9,151 nucleotides of DNA from assembly GCA_900549455.1 (NCBI GenBank), contig UROM01000068.1, positions 1-9,151 on the forward strand. Direction: 5' to 3'. This document shows, in pieces, positions 1 to 7,017 of this stretch. The notes under the pieces are model-generated. The model was not told the origin of the DNA and did no database searches. It saw only the letters and a list, made by a program, of their open reading frames with translations. The DNA is from an uncultured Collinsella sp. (GTDB lineage Bacteria; Actinomycetota; Coriobacteriia; Coriobacteriales; Coriobacteriaceae). A program made the position numbers and the translations under genes. Each line of letters starts with the position of its first letter. Position 1 is the stretch's first letter.

Positions 1-41
1 TTATGCGATCGTCGGCAGCGTCAGATGTGTATAAGAGACAG
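1..41 (+). other. Nextera sequencing adapter with index (artefact)
   Basis: Bases 9-41 match the Illumina Nextera Read 1 adapter, ending in the 19-base transposase mosaic end AGATGTGTATAAGAGACAG. Bases 1-8 (TTATGCGA) sit where the i5 index goes; I recall this as Nextera XT index S522. This is library DNA, not genome. The first genomic base is 42. Confidence 0.98.
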
Positions 42-835
42 ACCACCGAGACGAGCGGGGTCACAAAGAGGTCGAACATCTCGGGAACGATCTTGTGCAG
101 GCGCTTCTCGAGGAAGGCCAGAATGGCGCAGGCGATAACGATGGGGATCACGTGGCCCTGATAGCCGACCCACTCAAAGCTGTACACGCCGGGGATGACG
201 GTGACCATGGTCTGAACGCCCTCGGAGGCAACCGTGTAGGCGCTCTGCAGCGAGGAGTTGATGAACGCACCGCCGACGACAGCACCCAGGTACGGGTTGG
301 CGCCAAAGGCCTTGGCGGCGGAGTAGCCGATCAGGATCTGCAGAATGCCAAAGGACGTTCCCGAGACCAGGTCGGCGATCTTATAGATAAAGTTATTGGT
401 GTCGAGCGCGATAAAGCCGTTGGAGGCCATAAAGTTGAGGGCGCTCATAATGCCCAGCAGCAGGCCCGAAGCCACGATGGCAGGGATGATAGGGACAAAG
501 ACGTCGCCGAGCACCTTAATGGCACGCATAAAGATGTTCTGCTGCTGCGCCGCGGCCTCCTTGACCTCGGCCTTGGTGGCAGCCTCGACGCCACTGAGCG
601 CGATGAACTCCTCGTAGACCTTGTTGACGGTGCCGGTGCCAAAAATAATCTGCAGCTGGCCCTGGGCCTCAAAGACGCCCTTAGCGCCATCGACATTCTC
701 GATGGCCTCCTTGTTAACCTTAGTGTTATCGGCAATCACCAGGCGCAGGCGAGTGGCGCAGTGCGCGGCCGAAACAACGTTGTCGGCGCCACCGATGTTG
801 TCGAGCACCTCTTGGGCTGATTTGCGGTAGTCCAT
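42..835 (-). CDS. PTS EIIBC permease, sucrose/trehalose type (ScrA-like), C-terminus cut off
   Basis: Sugar-specific membrane component of a phosphotransferase system: it imports a sugar, probably sucrose or a related disaccharide, and phosphorylates it on entry with phosphate relayed from HPr/EIIA. Residues 1-80 form an EIIB domain of the Glc family, with the phospho-cysteine at Cys26 in HCATRLRLV, followed by GVFEAQGQLQIIFGTGTVNKVY typical of sucrose/trehalose enzymes. A linker leads to the EIIC membrane domain from about residue 103, with hydrophobic segments near 110-136, 160-178, 182-200 and 228-242 and the family-like VGYQGHVIP stretch. Only 264 residues of the roughly 450 or more expected for EIIBC are present, because the gene runs into the adapter; any EIIA domain is not visible. 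The ATG at 835 has GGAGGA 10 nt upstream. Two LacI-type operators lie 57-96 bases upstream, and the repressor gene precedes it. Substrate is inferred from family resemblance and the neighbouring regulator; trehalose remains possible. Confidence 0.9.
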
Positions 836-891
836 GACTTCCCTTTCCTCCAACGGGCGCATTTGCACCCGGCCATCTTTGACACTTACAC

Positions 892-905
892 TGTAATCGA
901 TTTCA
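892..905 (-). promoter_or_regulatory. LacI-type operator 1 upstream of the PTS gene
   Basis: Minus strand TGAAATCGATTACA (plus TGTAATCGATTTCA). It fits every position of the cre/LacI-family consensus TGWAANCGNTNWCA. It lies 57 bases upstream of the permease start and shares the core with the operator in front of the repressor gene, so the neighbouring LacI protein is the likely ligand. A global CcpA-like regulator is an alternative. Confidence 0.75.
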
Positions 906-917
906 GTTTCATATGTC

Positions 918-931
918 TGCAATCGTTTTCA
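918..931 (-). promoter_or_regulatory. LacI-type operator 2 upstream of the PTS gene
   Basis: Minus strand TGAAAACGATTGCA, one mismatch to TGWAANCGNTNWCA. Its start is 26 bases from operator 1, about two and a half helical turns, an arrangement that could allow cooperative binding. The promoter of the permease gene should overlap this area, but I could not pick convincing -35/-10 boxes. Confidence 0.65.
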
Positions 932-1019
932 TATAGCGGTAAACGGTAGGAAAAAGCCGGCGAATGGTAGTTTTACGGAAAAACCAGGCGACTCAGAGGC
1001 AGGCAGACGTGCCCAAGAC

Positions 1020-2000
1020 CTAGACATTTATAAGCTGATGGCCGAGCTTGAGTGTCTTGAGACCGCTCTCCCCCTCCACGCCATCGAGCGTGTTGAGCAA
1101 CATATTGGTCGCCTCGACGCCACTGGTCAGGTAGCCATAATGCACGGTGGGAATGCCGCCCGTCAGCGCGCGCAAAAACGCGTTGTCGCCAAAACCGCTC
1201 ACGCGGTGTATGCCCTCGCCCATGCCGCGGACCTCATCGATAGCACGCAGCGCGCCCGCCGCCATGGTGTCGGTCGCGCAGGCGATAAACGAAACATCGG
1301 GAGTGACGGAAAGCAGTTCACGCGCCGCACCATAGCCCGAGTCGAGCGTAAACGAGCCCAAACGAATCAAGGCGGCATCGAGTGGGTTACCCGCGGCGCG
1401 CAAGCCGGCCTCAAAACCGCGACGGCGGTCATAACCAGCAGCGCGGTCCTCTTCGGTAACTCCAATATAGGCAATCTTGCCGTCCACGCGACCCGCAAGT
1501 GCATGGCCCAGCTCAAAGGCGGCCTCGTAATCGTCGTGATAGACGCACGCCGCGCCCTCAACATTCTGGCCGATCAGCACGATGGGCACGCGGCACGATT
1601 CAATCGCCCGACGGTGCTCGTCGGTAATCATAGTTGCCACCAGCACAATGCCATCGACTGGGTGGTTTTGGAATAAATCGAGGTATTCGAGCTCACGATC
1701 GGCCGCGTTGTCGGTGTTGGCAAGCAGCATCTGGTAGCCACGGCGACCGAGCACTTGGCCAATGCCGGCGGTAATGCGGCTCACGGACTCCGAGTTGATT
1801 TTAGGCACGATAACGCCGATGAGCTTGGTGGAACCGGTGCGCAGCGCGCGAGCTTGGCTGGACCGCACGTATCCTGTCAGCTCAATCGCCTTCTTAATGC
1901 GCTCGGCCTTGTCCGCCGAGATATATCCACCGTTGAGGTAGCGCGAGACGGCGGCGCTCGAAACGCCGGCCAGCTCGGCCACATCTTTCATCTTTACCAC
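1020..2000 (-). CDS. LacI-family sugar-responsive repressor (ScrR-like)
   Basis: DNA-binding repressor expected to control the adjacent PTS gene and itself in response to a sugar or sugar phosphate. With the chosen start the protein has 326 residues, usual for the family. Residues 4-50 are the LacI helix-turn-helix (MKDVAELAGVSSAAVSRYLN), followed by the hinge and the start of the sugar-binding core (TKLIGVIVP). The core continues with VDGIVLVA, a DRRRGFEAGL segment, ACATDTMAAGAL and SGFGDN, all standard positions of type 1 periplasmic-binding-like domains. It ends with LKLGHQLI, as in ScrR-type repressors. Start choice: GTG at 2000 has GGGGG 5 nt upstream. ATG at 1991 is possible but spaced about 14 nt from that site. 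The longer reading frame to 2042 runs through a perfect operator and a -10-like box, so it is unlikely to be coding. The sucrose assignment is inferred from the PTS neighbour. Confidence 0.9.
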   Translation of the reverse strand: MVKMKDVAELAGVSSAAVSRYLNGGYISADKAERIKKAIELTGYVRSSQARALRTGSTKLIGVIVPKINSESVSRITAGIGQVLGRRGYQMLLANTDNAADRELEYLDLFQNHPVDGIVLVATMITDEHRRAIESCRVPIVLIGQNVEGAACVYHDDYEAAFELGHALAGRVDGKIAYIGVTEEDRAAGYDRRRGFEAGLRAAGNPLDAALIRLGSFTLDSGYGAARELLSVTPDVSFIACATDTMAAGALRAIDEVRGMGEGIHRVSGFGDNAFLRALTGGIPTVHYGYLTSGVEATNMLLNTLDGVEGESGLKTLKLGHQLINV

Positions 2001-2015
2001 GAGCACCCCCGTCGT

Positions 2016-2029
2016 TGAAATCGCTTTCA
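2016..2029 (-). promoter_or_regulatory. LacI-type operator in front of the repressor gene
   Basis: Minus strand TGAAAGCGATTTCA, a complete match to TGWAANCGNTNWCA with TGAAA/TTTCA arms. It lies 16-29 bases upstream of the GTG start, just downstream of a TATTAT box, so a bound repressor would cover the expected transcription start. This is the classic arrangement for autoregulation. Confidence 0.75.
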
Positions 2030-2031
2030 CC

Positions 2032-2037
2032 ATAATA
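2032..2037 (-). promoter_or_regulatory. Candidate -10 box of the repressor gene
   Basis: Minus strand TATTAT, one base from TATAAT, placing transcription start near 2025 inside the operator and leaving a leader of about 25 nt before the GTG. No good -35 hexamer is visible at 16-18 nt upstream, so this is tentative. Confidence 0.35.
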
Positions 2038-2123
2038 CCCAACCCTCGACCGAAAAATATTCGACTGGAAAGGTCTCAGCGGATCATTTCAACCGCCCAG
2101 GTCGAGCAAACGTCAGCGAGCGA

Positions 2124-2215
2124 GCAGCTGCCGTGGCGAGGTGCCACGAAAGAGGAGCGAAGCGTACATTATGTACGCGAGCGACGGTTTGAGCGGCAGA
2201 TCTCCCGGCAGATGC
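2124..2215. repeat. Imperfect palindromic intergenic element
   Basis: The outer arms GCAGCTGCCG (2124-2133) and CGGCAGATGC (2206-2215) pair at 9 of 10 positions. Inside are a 6-bp hairpin CGTGGC/GCCACG (2132-2148) and a perfect 8-bp hairpin GCGTACAT-T-ATGTACGC (2162-2178). GGCAGAT also occurs twice near the right arm. It contains no open frame of note. The nested symmetry is typical of dispersed intergenic repeats or a structured untranslated RNA. Only one copy is in this window, so repeat status is inferred. Confidence 0.45.
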
Positions 2216-2233
2216 CCGCGCAGCGTCGAGCGA

Positions 2234-2257
2234 TCCGGCGTTTATTAAAACGCCGGA
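2234..2257 (-). terminator. Hairpin terminator at the end of the Pel-like operon
   Basis: A perfect 10-bp stem TCCGGCGTTT/AAACGCCGGA with a 4-base loop begins 6 bases after the last stop codon of the operon. The position and GC-rich base fit an intrinsic terminator. No run of T follows the stem on the minus strand, so termination may be weak, Rho-assisted, or the hairpin may instead protect the 3' end. Confidence 0.6.
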
Positions 2258-2263
2258 ACCAAG

Positions 2264-2929
2264 CTACCCGTGGTATTCGCCGTTGTACTGGATGAGTGTG
2301 AGGTCTTCCACGCCGTCGAGCGCGTGAATGGCTTCAGCATACGGCATATCCACACCGTCCGAGAAAACCTCGACGGACATCTCGACCTTGTCGCCGCGCA
2401 TGGTCTTGGACTTGACGGTGAACTTGGTGCGCCCAAATGCACGCACGATATCGTCGCCAGTGGTCTGGCCCGTGTAGTGGATGACCATCATGTACACGCG
2501 CGCCTTGTCCTGGTGGCTCGCAAAACCGGCGATCATCATCACGATCACCACTGCCGTGAGCCCCACGAGCGCGTACATGCCGGCACCTGCCGTAATGCCC
2601 GTGGTAATGGCCCAAAACAGATACAGCAGGTCGAGCGGGTCCTTGACGGCCGTACGATAGCGGACGATGGACAAAGCACCGACCATACCGAGCGAGATGA
2701 CCACGTTGGTCGAGATCGCAAGCGTGACCATGCAGGTGAGCACGCACATGCCCACAAGCGTCACGGCAAAACTGCGCGAATACACCACGCCGGTAAAAAA
2801 GCGCTTGTACACGTAATAGATCAGGATACCCATGGCGAGCGCCACGAGCAGCGACAAGCCGATCTTGGCAGGGTCGACCTGACCAAACGCCTCCAAGACG
2901 GAGTTCTTAAAAAAATCCCTGGTGCTCAT
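2264..2929 (-). CDS. DUF4956 family membrane protein
   Basis: Integral membrane protein of 221 residues with no established biochemical role. Hydrophobic segments lie near residues 22-42, 52-74, 76-90, 98-117 and 119-137. The family's hallmark stretch is GMVGALSIVRYRTAVKDPLD at 81-100, with charged residues inside or beside the membrane. Residues 145-218 form a soluble, probably cytoplasmic domain with an alternating strand/helix pattern. It is the last gene of the operon, 3 nt after the stop of the VTC-domain gene, with GAGGGG 11 nt before its ATG. From general knowledge, DUF4956 genes commonly accompany VTC-domain polyphosphate polymerases. An inferred role is as the membrane partner or conduit for that enzyme's product, by analogy with the membrane domain of the yeast VTC complex; this is untested. 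Confidence 0.88.
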   Translation of the reverse strand: MSTRDFFKNSVLEAFGQVDPAKIGLSLLVALAMGILIYYVYKRFFTGVVYSRSFAVTLVGMCVLTCMVTLAISTNVVISLGMVGALSIVRYRTAVKDPLDLLYLFWAITTGITAGAGMYALVGLTAVVIVMMIAGFASHQDKARVYMMVIHYTGQTTGDDIVRAFGRTKFTVKSKTMRGDKVEMSVEVFSDGVDMPYAEAIHALDGVEDLTLIQYNGEYHG

Positions 2930-2932
2930 GGT

Positions 2933-3724
2933 CTAAATATCCCCTCGGTTCTCAAAATCCGATCGCCAGTAATTAAATCCGCGCAAGTAGGCGGTCTTTT
3001 CGTAACACAGGCAGTACTTGGAGACCGCCGTGAGCTCGGCCGCGCCCGGCGGCACCATATCGCGCACCAGCTGCGGGCAAAACTCCGTAAACTTGACCTC
3101 CATCACCAGCTTGCCGGGCTCCAGGACCGGCAGCGCGGGCAGCGTCGCGTCAAAGATATCGTAGCTTCCCACCGCGGCACGCACGTTCATGTCAAACGTG
3201 ATGCGCACGGTGCCCTCATCCATCACCCACGGCTCGCGCTCATAGTCCACGATGGTCCGCGGGCGCATCACGTTGCAGATGCACTCGATGTAGAACTCGC
3301 GGCAGAGCGGATAGGGGCTCCTCAGCAAAAAGTCGTAGTCGCCAGCCAGAATCTGCTCAAACTCGCCACGCGTGAGCGGTGCGTCCTCCTTGTAGATCCA
3401 GCTACCGTACTTCTTTTTGCGCTCGAGCTTAATCACCTTGTCGCCGCCGTTATAGATGCGCACGCGATACTTTTTGCGCATGAGAATACCGGCGTCTTTT
3501 TCCTCGTAGGCCGAGTTGCAGTAGTCGTCAAAGTACAGGCTGCGAATGGTGTAACCGCCCGCCTGCGCATGCTTGTCCAGCTTAAACACCGGCGCCATGC
3601 GACAGGCAAGCGCAGTGTGCTCACCCTCGTTAATGAGATATTTGAGCTCGTGGCGGTAACGCTCCTGCGTGGTACGCGCAGGAGGTGCCGCCAGGCGCTC
3701 AAGCAGCGCGCTAGCCCTCCTCAT
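2933..3724 (-). CDS. VTC-domain polyphosphate polymerase-like protein
   Basis: Soluble 263-residue protein with the triphosphate-tunnel fold of the VTC family; in yeast Vtc4 this domain makes polyphosphate from ATP. Visible family motifs in order: RYRHELKYLI (22-31), the opening strand with basic and acidic residues; YTIRSLYFDD (58-67); YRVRIY (86-91), whose two arginines fit the phosphate-binding pair; IKLERKKK (98-105); VRITFDMNVRA (173-183); VMEVKF (207-212), with the likely metal-binding Glu209; and SKYCLCYE (235-242). The key basic and acidic positions look intact, so an active enzyme is plausible. No membrane segment or signal peptide is present, so it acts in the cytoplasm. The ATG overlaps the end of the CotH-like gene by 14 nt and has GGAGG 6 nt upstream (3731-3735). 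It probably works with the DUF4956 protein encoded next. Bacterial members are rarely characterised, so the exact product is uncertain. Confidence 0.9.
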   Translation of the reverse strand: MRRASALLERLAAPPARTTQERYRHELKYLINEGEHTALACRMAPVFKLDKHAQAGGYTIRSLYFDDYCNSAYEEKDAGILMRKKYRVRIYNGGDKVIKLERKKKYGSWIYKEDAPLTRGEFEQILAGDYDFLLRSPYPLCREFYIECICNVMRPRTIVDYEREPWVMDEGTVRITFDMNVRAAVGSYDIFDATLPALPVLEPGKLVMEVKFTEFCPQLVRDMVPPGAAELTAVSKYCLCYEKTAYLRGFNYWRSDFENRGDI

Positions 3725-5480
3725 ACGTATCCTCCACGACCTTACCGCCGTCCTGCACGTAAAAACACTTCATGCCGTACTGCTTGCCGTCGTCGGTAAC
3801 GTAATAGTCAAACGCATCTTGCGTATAGCCGTCGGAGTTAGTGGCACGCACGCGCACGAAGTACTGGCCGGAATCGGGCGCATCGCAGGTCACCTCGGGA
3901 AGCAGCACGTCCTCTGCCTTAAAAAGCACGTCGCTTATGGTATAGTCGCGCGCAAGCTCGACGGTATAGCGAATATCGCGCGCCTCAAAGTCGTACGCGG
4001 CATCCCAGCTCATGCGCAGCTTACCGTTATCGATCTGCGGCACGCCAATGTAGAACGGCATGGGCTTTTTATAGCTCTCGCAATAGCTTTTATAGTTCTC
4101 CTCGATCTCAGAAGGAATCGCCGCGGCAATCTGCTCGTATTGATCCTTGGTGACAGGCAGATTGTCGATATCGGGCGAAGCAAAGACCAGGGATTCAGTC
4201 ACCTCGCGGTAGTGCTTGATCATCTTGCTCAGGCGCGCATCGGTCAAATACGAGCGGAGGTCCTTGACAGCACGGTCGAGTTCGCTGCGGAACGACTTGC
4301 TGCGCAACGCGCGGTTGAACAGCACGTTGCCCCAGTAGTTGCTTACGCCGCGCTCCCAGCTCGCGTAGTCCGAGAACCCCTTCAGGCTCAGCTCAAGCTT
4401 ACGCAGCATGCCGTCGTTATCCCAATCTAAAAAGTACCAAGAATTTGAGTTGAGCGGGCTGTACAGATAGCAGTTACGGTTCTGCGTATCGCAGTTGCCC
4501 GTCAGGATCTGAAACGCCAACCAATAGACCAGATTCTCGGTATCAAAGTAGGTGTCGAGCACGTCATCGATCTTTTGCGATTCGTCGTTGAGCGCATCGA
4601 GCATCTCGATGAGCTTGGTGTGGTCCGAGTCGCCCTTAATCTCGAGCATGCCCTCAAAGGTAGCCTGGTTGTAGTCGGGATCGTCGGCAAGCTTAATAGT
4701 TTCCTCGTAGCGATAGAAATCGAAGCTGTTCACCTTGTACAAATGCCCGTTCTTATCCAAGCCGTGCGCCTTAAGCGCCGTTTTATTGAGCTGCTCCACC
4801 TGCGTAAACAAGCCGTAGTCCACAAAGGTATCGTTGGACTTTTCGGTCTGGTCGCACACCCACAAATGCACAAACTGCGTGCGCAGGCCCATCATCTGGG
4901 GAATCCCGCGGATAAGGTCGTAGGCCATCTTGTTGCGAAAACGCATGCCCTCGCCCATGTGCTTGTTAAGCGCAATCGCGCGCTGTTGGCGCCAGGTACC
5001 CTTGCCCTTTTTGAGCTCTACCTTGTAATTCTTCTGCGTATAACCGCTCGACGTCTGGCCGCGCACCTGCGCGGTAGCATTGGGCGCTTCCTCGCCATAG
5101 CCAACCTCGCCGGCCACCGGGCCGTCTTCGTCGCCCGCCTGCAGCAGGCCCATAACCTGATAGCGCGCCACGCCCATGTCGGCGTAGTCGTAGACCGAGT
5201 ACGTATTGATCTCGGCCCAGCTATGATCGGTGTTCTCGGAGCTGTTGCCGCGCGAGACCGTCAGGTACATGGTCACAATGCCCGAGTCATCATAGACCTC
5301 GTAGAGCTCGTCCTTGTCGCGGAGGTGCTTGGTACCGTCCGAGGACTCGGCCTTTTTAATCTTGTCCTGCTTTTTGACCTTTTTGGTCGAGGAGTCTTCC
5401 TGCACCGAGCAGCCCGAAAGCAACAGCGCACCGGCAGCCGCCTCAATCAGGCGACGGCGAGACAACATCCTATCGGTCAT
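3711..5480 (-). CDS. Exported CotH-kinase-like lipoprotein
   Basis: Protein of 589 residues of the CotH family, whose namesake is an atypical protein kinase of the Bacillus spore coat. The N-terminus MTDRMLSRRRLIEAAAG leads to the lipobox LSGC (lipidated Cys24). The two arginines in SRRRLIE suggest possible Tat export, so the protein should be anchored on the outer face of the membrane. A lysine- and serine-rich linker spans 25-50. Kinase-like motifs: AQVRGQTSSGYTQKNYKVEL (137-156), ALNKHMGEGMRFRNKMAYDL (170-189), YGLFTQVEQ (222-230), and NCDTQNRNCYLY followed by WYFLDWDNDGM (329-358), where DWD resembles the metal-binding aspartates. Residues 475-565 resemble a fibronectin type III domain. 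Start: ATG at 5480 has GGGGAGG 5 nt upstream and overlaps pelG by 11 nt. A longer frame to 5582 lies inside pelG and lacks a signal sequence. The substrate is unknown; the extracellular polysaccharide or its proteins are candidates. Confidence 0.88.
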   Translation of the reverse strand: MTDRMLSRRRLIEAAAGALLLSGCSVQEDSSTKKVKKQDKIKKAESSDGTKHLRDKDELYEVYDDSGIVTMYLTVSRGNSSENTDHSWAEINTYSVYDYADMGVARYQVMGLLQAGDEDGPVAGEVGYGEEAPNATAQVRGQTSSGYTQKNYKVELKKGKGTWRQQRAIALNKHMGEGMRFRNKMAYDLIRGIPQMMGLRTQFVHLWVCDQTEKSNDTFVDYGLFTQVEQLNKTALKAHGLDKNGHLYKVNSFDFYRYEETIKLADDPDYNQATFEGMLEIKGDSDHTKLIEMLDALNDESQKIDDVLDTYFDTENLVYWLAFQILTGNCDTQNRNCYLYSPLNSNSWYFLDWDNDGMLRKLELSLKGFSDYASWERGVSNYWGNVLFNRALRSKSFRSELDRAVKDLRSYLTDARLSKMIKHYREVTESLVFASPDIDNLPVTKDQYEQIAAAIPSEIEENYKSYCESYKKPMPFYIGVPQIDNGKLRMSWDAAYDFEARDIRYTVELARDYTISDVLFKAEDVLLPEVTCDAPDSGQYFVRVRATNSDGYTQDAFDYYVTDDGKQYGMKCFYVQDGGKVVEDTYEEG

Positions 5481-7014
5481 CAGAACCTCCCCAATGGTTG
5501 CGATACACACGGACCACCGTACGCTCAAACCAACCATGCGGCTCACCCTTATGGCGGCCTTCCTCATAGCGCTGCTCGGCACGATCGAGCAAGCGGCCCA
5601 GTTGTGTAAAGCGACCCGTCTTGTCGGTCGCCACCATGGGCTGTTGACTCAGGATACGATACGGCAAGTTGGCGGTATAGGTATCGAGCCGGAGCAGCGC
5701 CACGATAAAAAACACCGCCGCACCCAACAAAAAGCCAAAGCCGTAAAACTGCTGCGGTAAAAGCAACGACACGGCGGTCGCCAGCCCTGCCACACCGGCA
5801 AACAGGCCCGAGGCCAGCACGGCTCCCTTGTAGTCGGTAAAGTACAGCAAGATGAGCATCACCGTATTGCCCACGGCATACAGACCATAGCCCACGCATA
5901 GCGTGCGAAAATACCCGTGCATAAGGCTGTTAAAGCCCAGCGGCAGGGCCGAGAGCACCGTGGTCTCGAGCGAGATGACCGCCGCGGTCACAAGCAGCTG
6001 CTTGAGCGCGCAAAACCACAGCTCCCGGTTGAGCGTGGCGAGCATTTCCTCCTCGGCAACCACAATATCGCCCACTACGCCGCCGTCGTTAAACAGGCTG
6101 TAGTAGTCGCGGTAGCGCGGATAGAAGTTGACCTCGACCGAGACCACAAAGTTAACGGTCGTGACCAGTATCGTCAAAAACGCGATGAGCGCCGGCACAT
6201 CGTGGTAGGGCGCACCATAAAACAAGCCCTTGACCTGCACGCCAATGGGACCGGTCCAAATAATCACCAAGTGCGCAAAGAGCCCCAGGTTGGTAAACAG
6301 GCCCGTGAGCGCCAGCGGCATAAACTGATCGAGCCACTGCAAAAAGAGCCAGGGGCTGCGGTCGCTCTGAGGAAAATACCGGTACAGCAGCACCACATCC
6401 CAGGCGAGCATGACGCCGTAGCCCAGGGCGATTGATGCCAACAGCCCCTCGACCGGCGGCAGCCCCAGCGCCAGCGCGGCAAGACCGAACAGGCACGCCA
6501 CGCCAATGGCGGCCGCAAAGCTGCACAGGATACCACGGTAATCCTTGATGGCCGTGAGATAGCTCATACCGTTCCAGTTGACGATCATAATGTTGAACAG
6601 CCACAGGCACAGCAGCCCCTGCAGCAGCGTGGCGCCCGAGAACAGCAAAAATACGCCGTAGAGCACCGTGCCAGCAACCAGCATGATGGCGTTGGAGCCC
6701 CAAAACGAGGGCAAGACCTCCTCTTCGCGCTCGGCAAAGAGCATGTCGGCCAAAAAGCGGGTGACAGGCATGGAGAAAAAGCTCGTGAGCGTAAGCGACG
6801 CCAGCAGCGTATAGGTCACCATGCACACCAGCAAATCCTGGTTGGCACGGCCCACACCCCACAGACCGCACAGCACCAAAATACCCACCTGGAGCAGCAC
6901 GCCCAGCAGCATGGGGCCCGTGCACACAATGCCGGCGTAGCCATAGGCGCGCATCGTGGCAAACAGACCCTTGCGCCTAAACAGGCGCTTGAGCTCAAAA
7001 CCGATTCCGGCCAC
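5470..7014 (-). CDS. pelG: PelG, Pel exopolysaccharide membrane transporter
   Basis: Polytopic membrane protein of 514 residues, assigned to the inner-membrane transporter that moves Pel polysaccharide across the cytoplasmic membrane (Wzx/MOP-like superfamily), working with the glycosyltransferase PelF. The N-terminus MAGIGFELKRLF is the PelG signature. I count about twelve hydrophobic segments, near 27-52, 62-80, 107-127, 130-148, 162-182, 188-210, 232-252, 274-292, 336-354, 370-392, 398-418 and 424-441. The loop NFYPRYRDYYSLFNDGG (296-312) also fits the family. After the last segment a charged tail of about 70 residues (442-514) extends beyond the roughly 450 residues I recall for the Pseudomonas protein. 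The start is GTG at 7014, 3 nt after the pelF stop, with GGGGGAG 6 nt upstream (7021-7027). Its end overlaps the CotH-like gene by 11 nt. Confidence 0.93.
   Translation of the reverse strand: MAGIGFELKRLFRRKGLFATMRAYGYAGIVCTGPMLLGVLLQVGILVLCGLWGVGRANQDLLVCMVTYTLLASLTLTSFFSMPVTRFLADMLFAEREEEVLPSFWGSNAIMLVAGTVLYGVFLLFSGATLLQGLLCLWLFNIMIVNWNGMSYLTAIKDYRGILCSFAAAIGVACLFGLAALALGLPPVEGLLASIALGYGVMLAWDVVLLYRYFPQSDRSPWLFLQWLDQFMPLALTGLFTNLGLFAHLVIIWTGPIGVQVKGLFYGAPYHDVPALIAFLTILVTTVNFVVSVEVNFYPRYRDYYSLFNDGGVVGDIVVAEEEMLATLNRELWFCALKQLLVTAAVISLETTVLSALPLGFNSLMHGYFRTLCVGYGLYAVGNTVMLILLYFTDYKGAVLASGLFAGVAGLATAVSLLLPQQFYGFGFLLGAAVFFIVALLRLDTYTANLPYRILSQQPMVATDKTGRFTQLGRLLDRAEQRYEEGRHKGEPHGWFERTVVRVYRNHWGGSDDR
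5486..5492 (-). promoter_or_regulatory. Ribosome binding site fixing the CotH-like start
   Basis: Minus strand GGGGAGG with a 5-nt spacer to ATG at 5480. It lies inside the last codons of pelG and shows that translation starts at the signal peptide, not at the upstream ATG at 5582. Confidence 0.7.
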
Positions 7015-7017
7015 TGG

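Noticed and set aside
936..950. Possible third operator upstream of the PTS gene, with TACCG occurring twice on the minus strand
   Set aside because: It lacks the TGAAA/TTTCA arms of the other operators; it could be a chance repeat.
960..1019. Terminator after the repressor gene
   Set aside because: Repeated GCCTG on the minus strand is direct, not inverted, and only a 4-5 bp weak stem can be drawn, so readthrough into the PTS gene is possible.
2270..3799. Long plus-strand open frame of 509 codons, and other plus-strand frames over 200 codons
   Set aside because: They are antisense to well-recognised genes, have histidine/arginine-rich low-complexity translations typical of reversed high-GC coding DNA, and match no family.
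5481..5582. N-terminal extension of the CotH-like protein
   Set aside because: It lies within pelG in another frame, and the signal peptide with a strong ribosome binding site begins at 5480.
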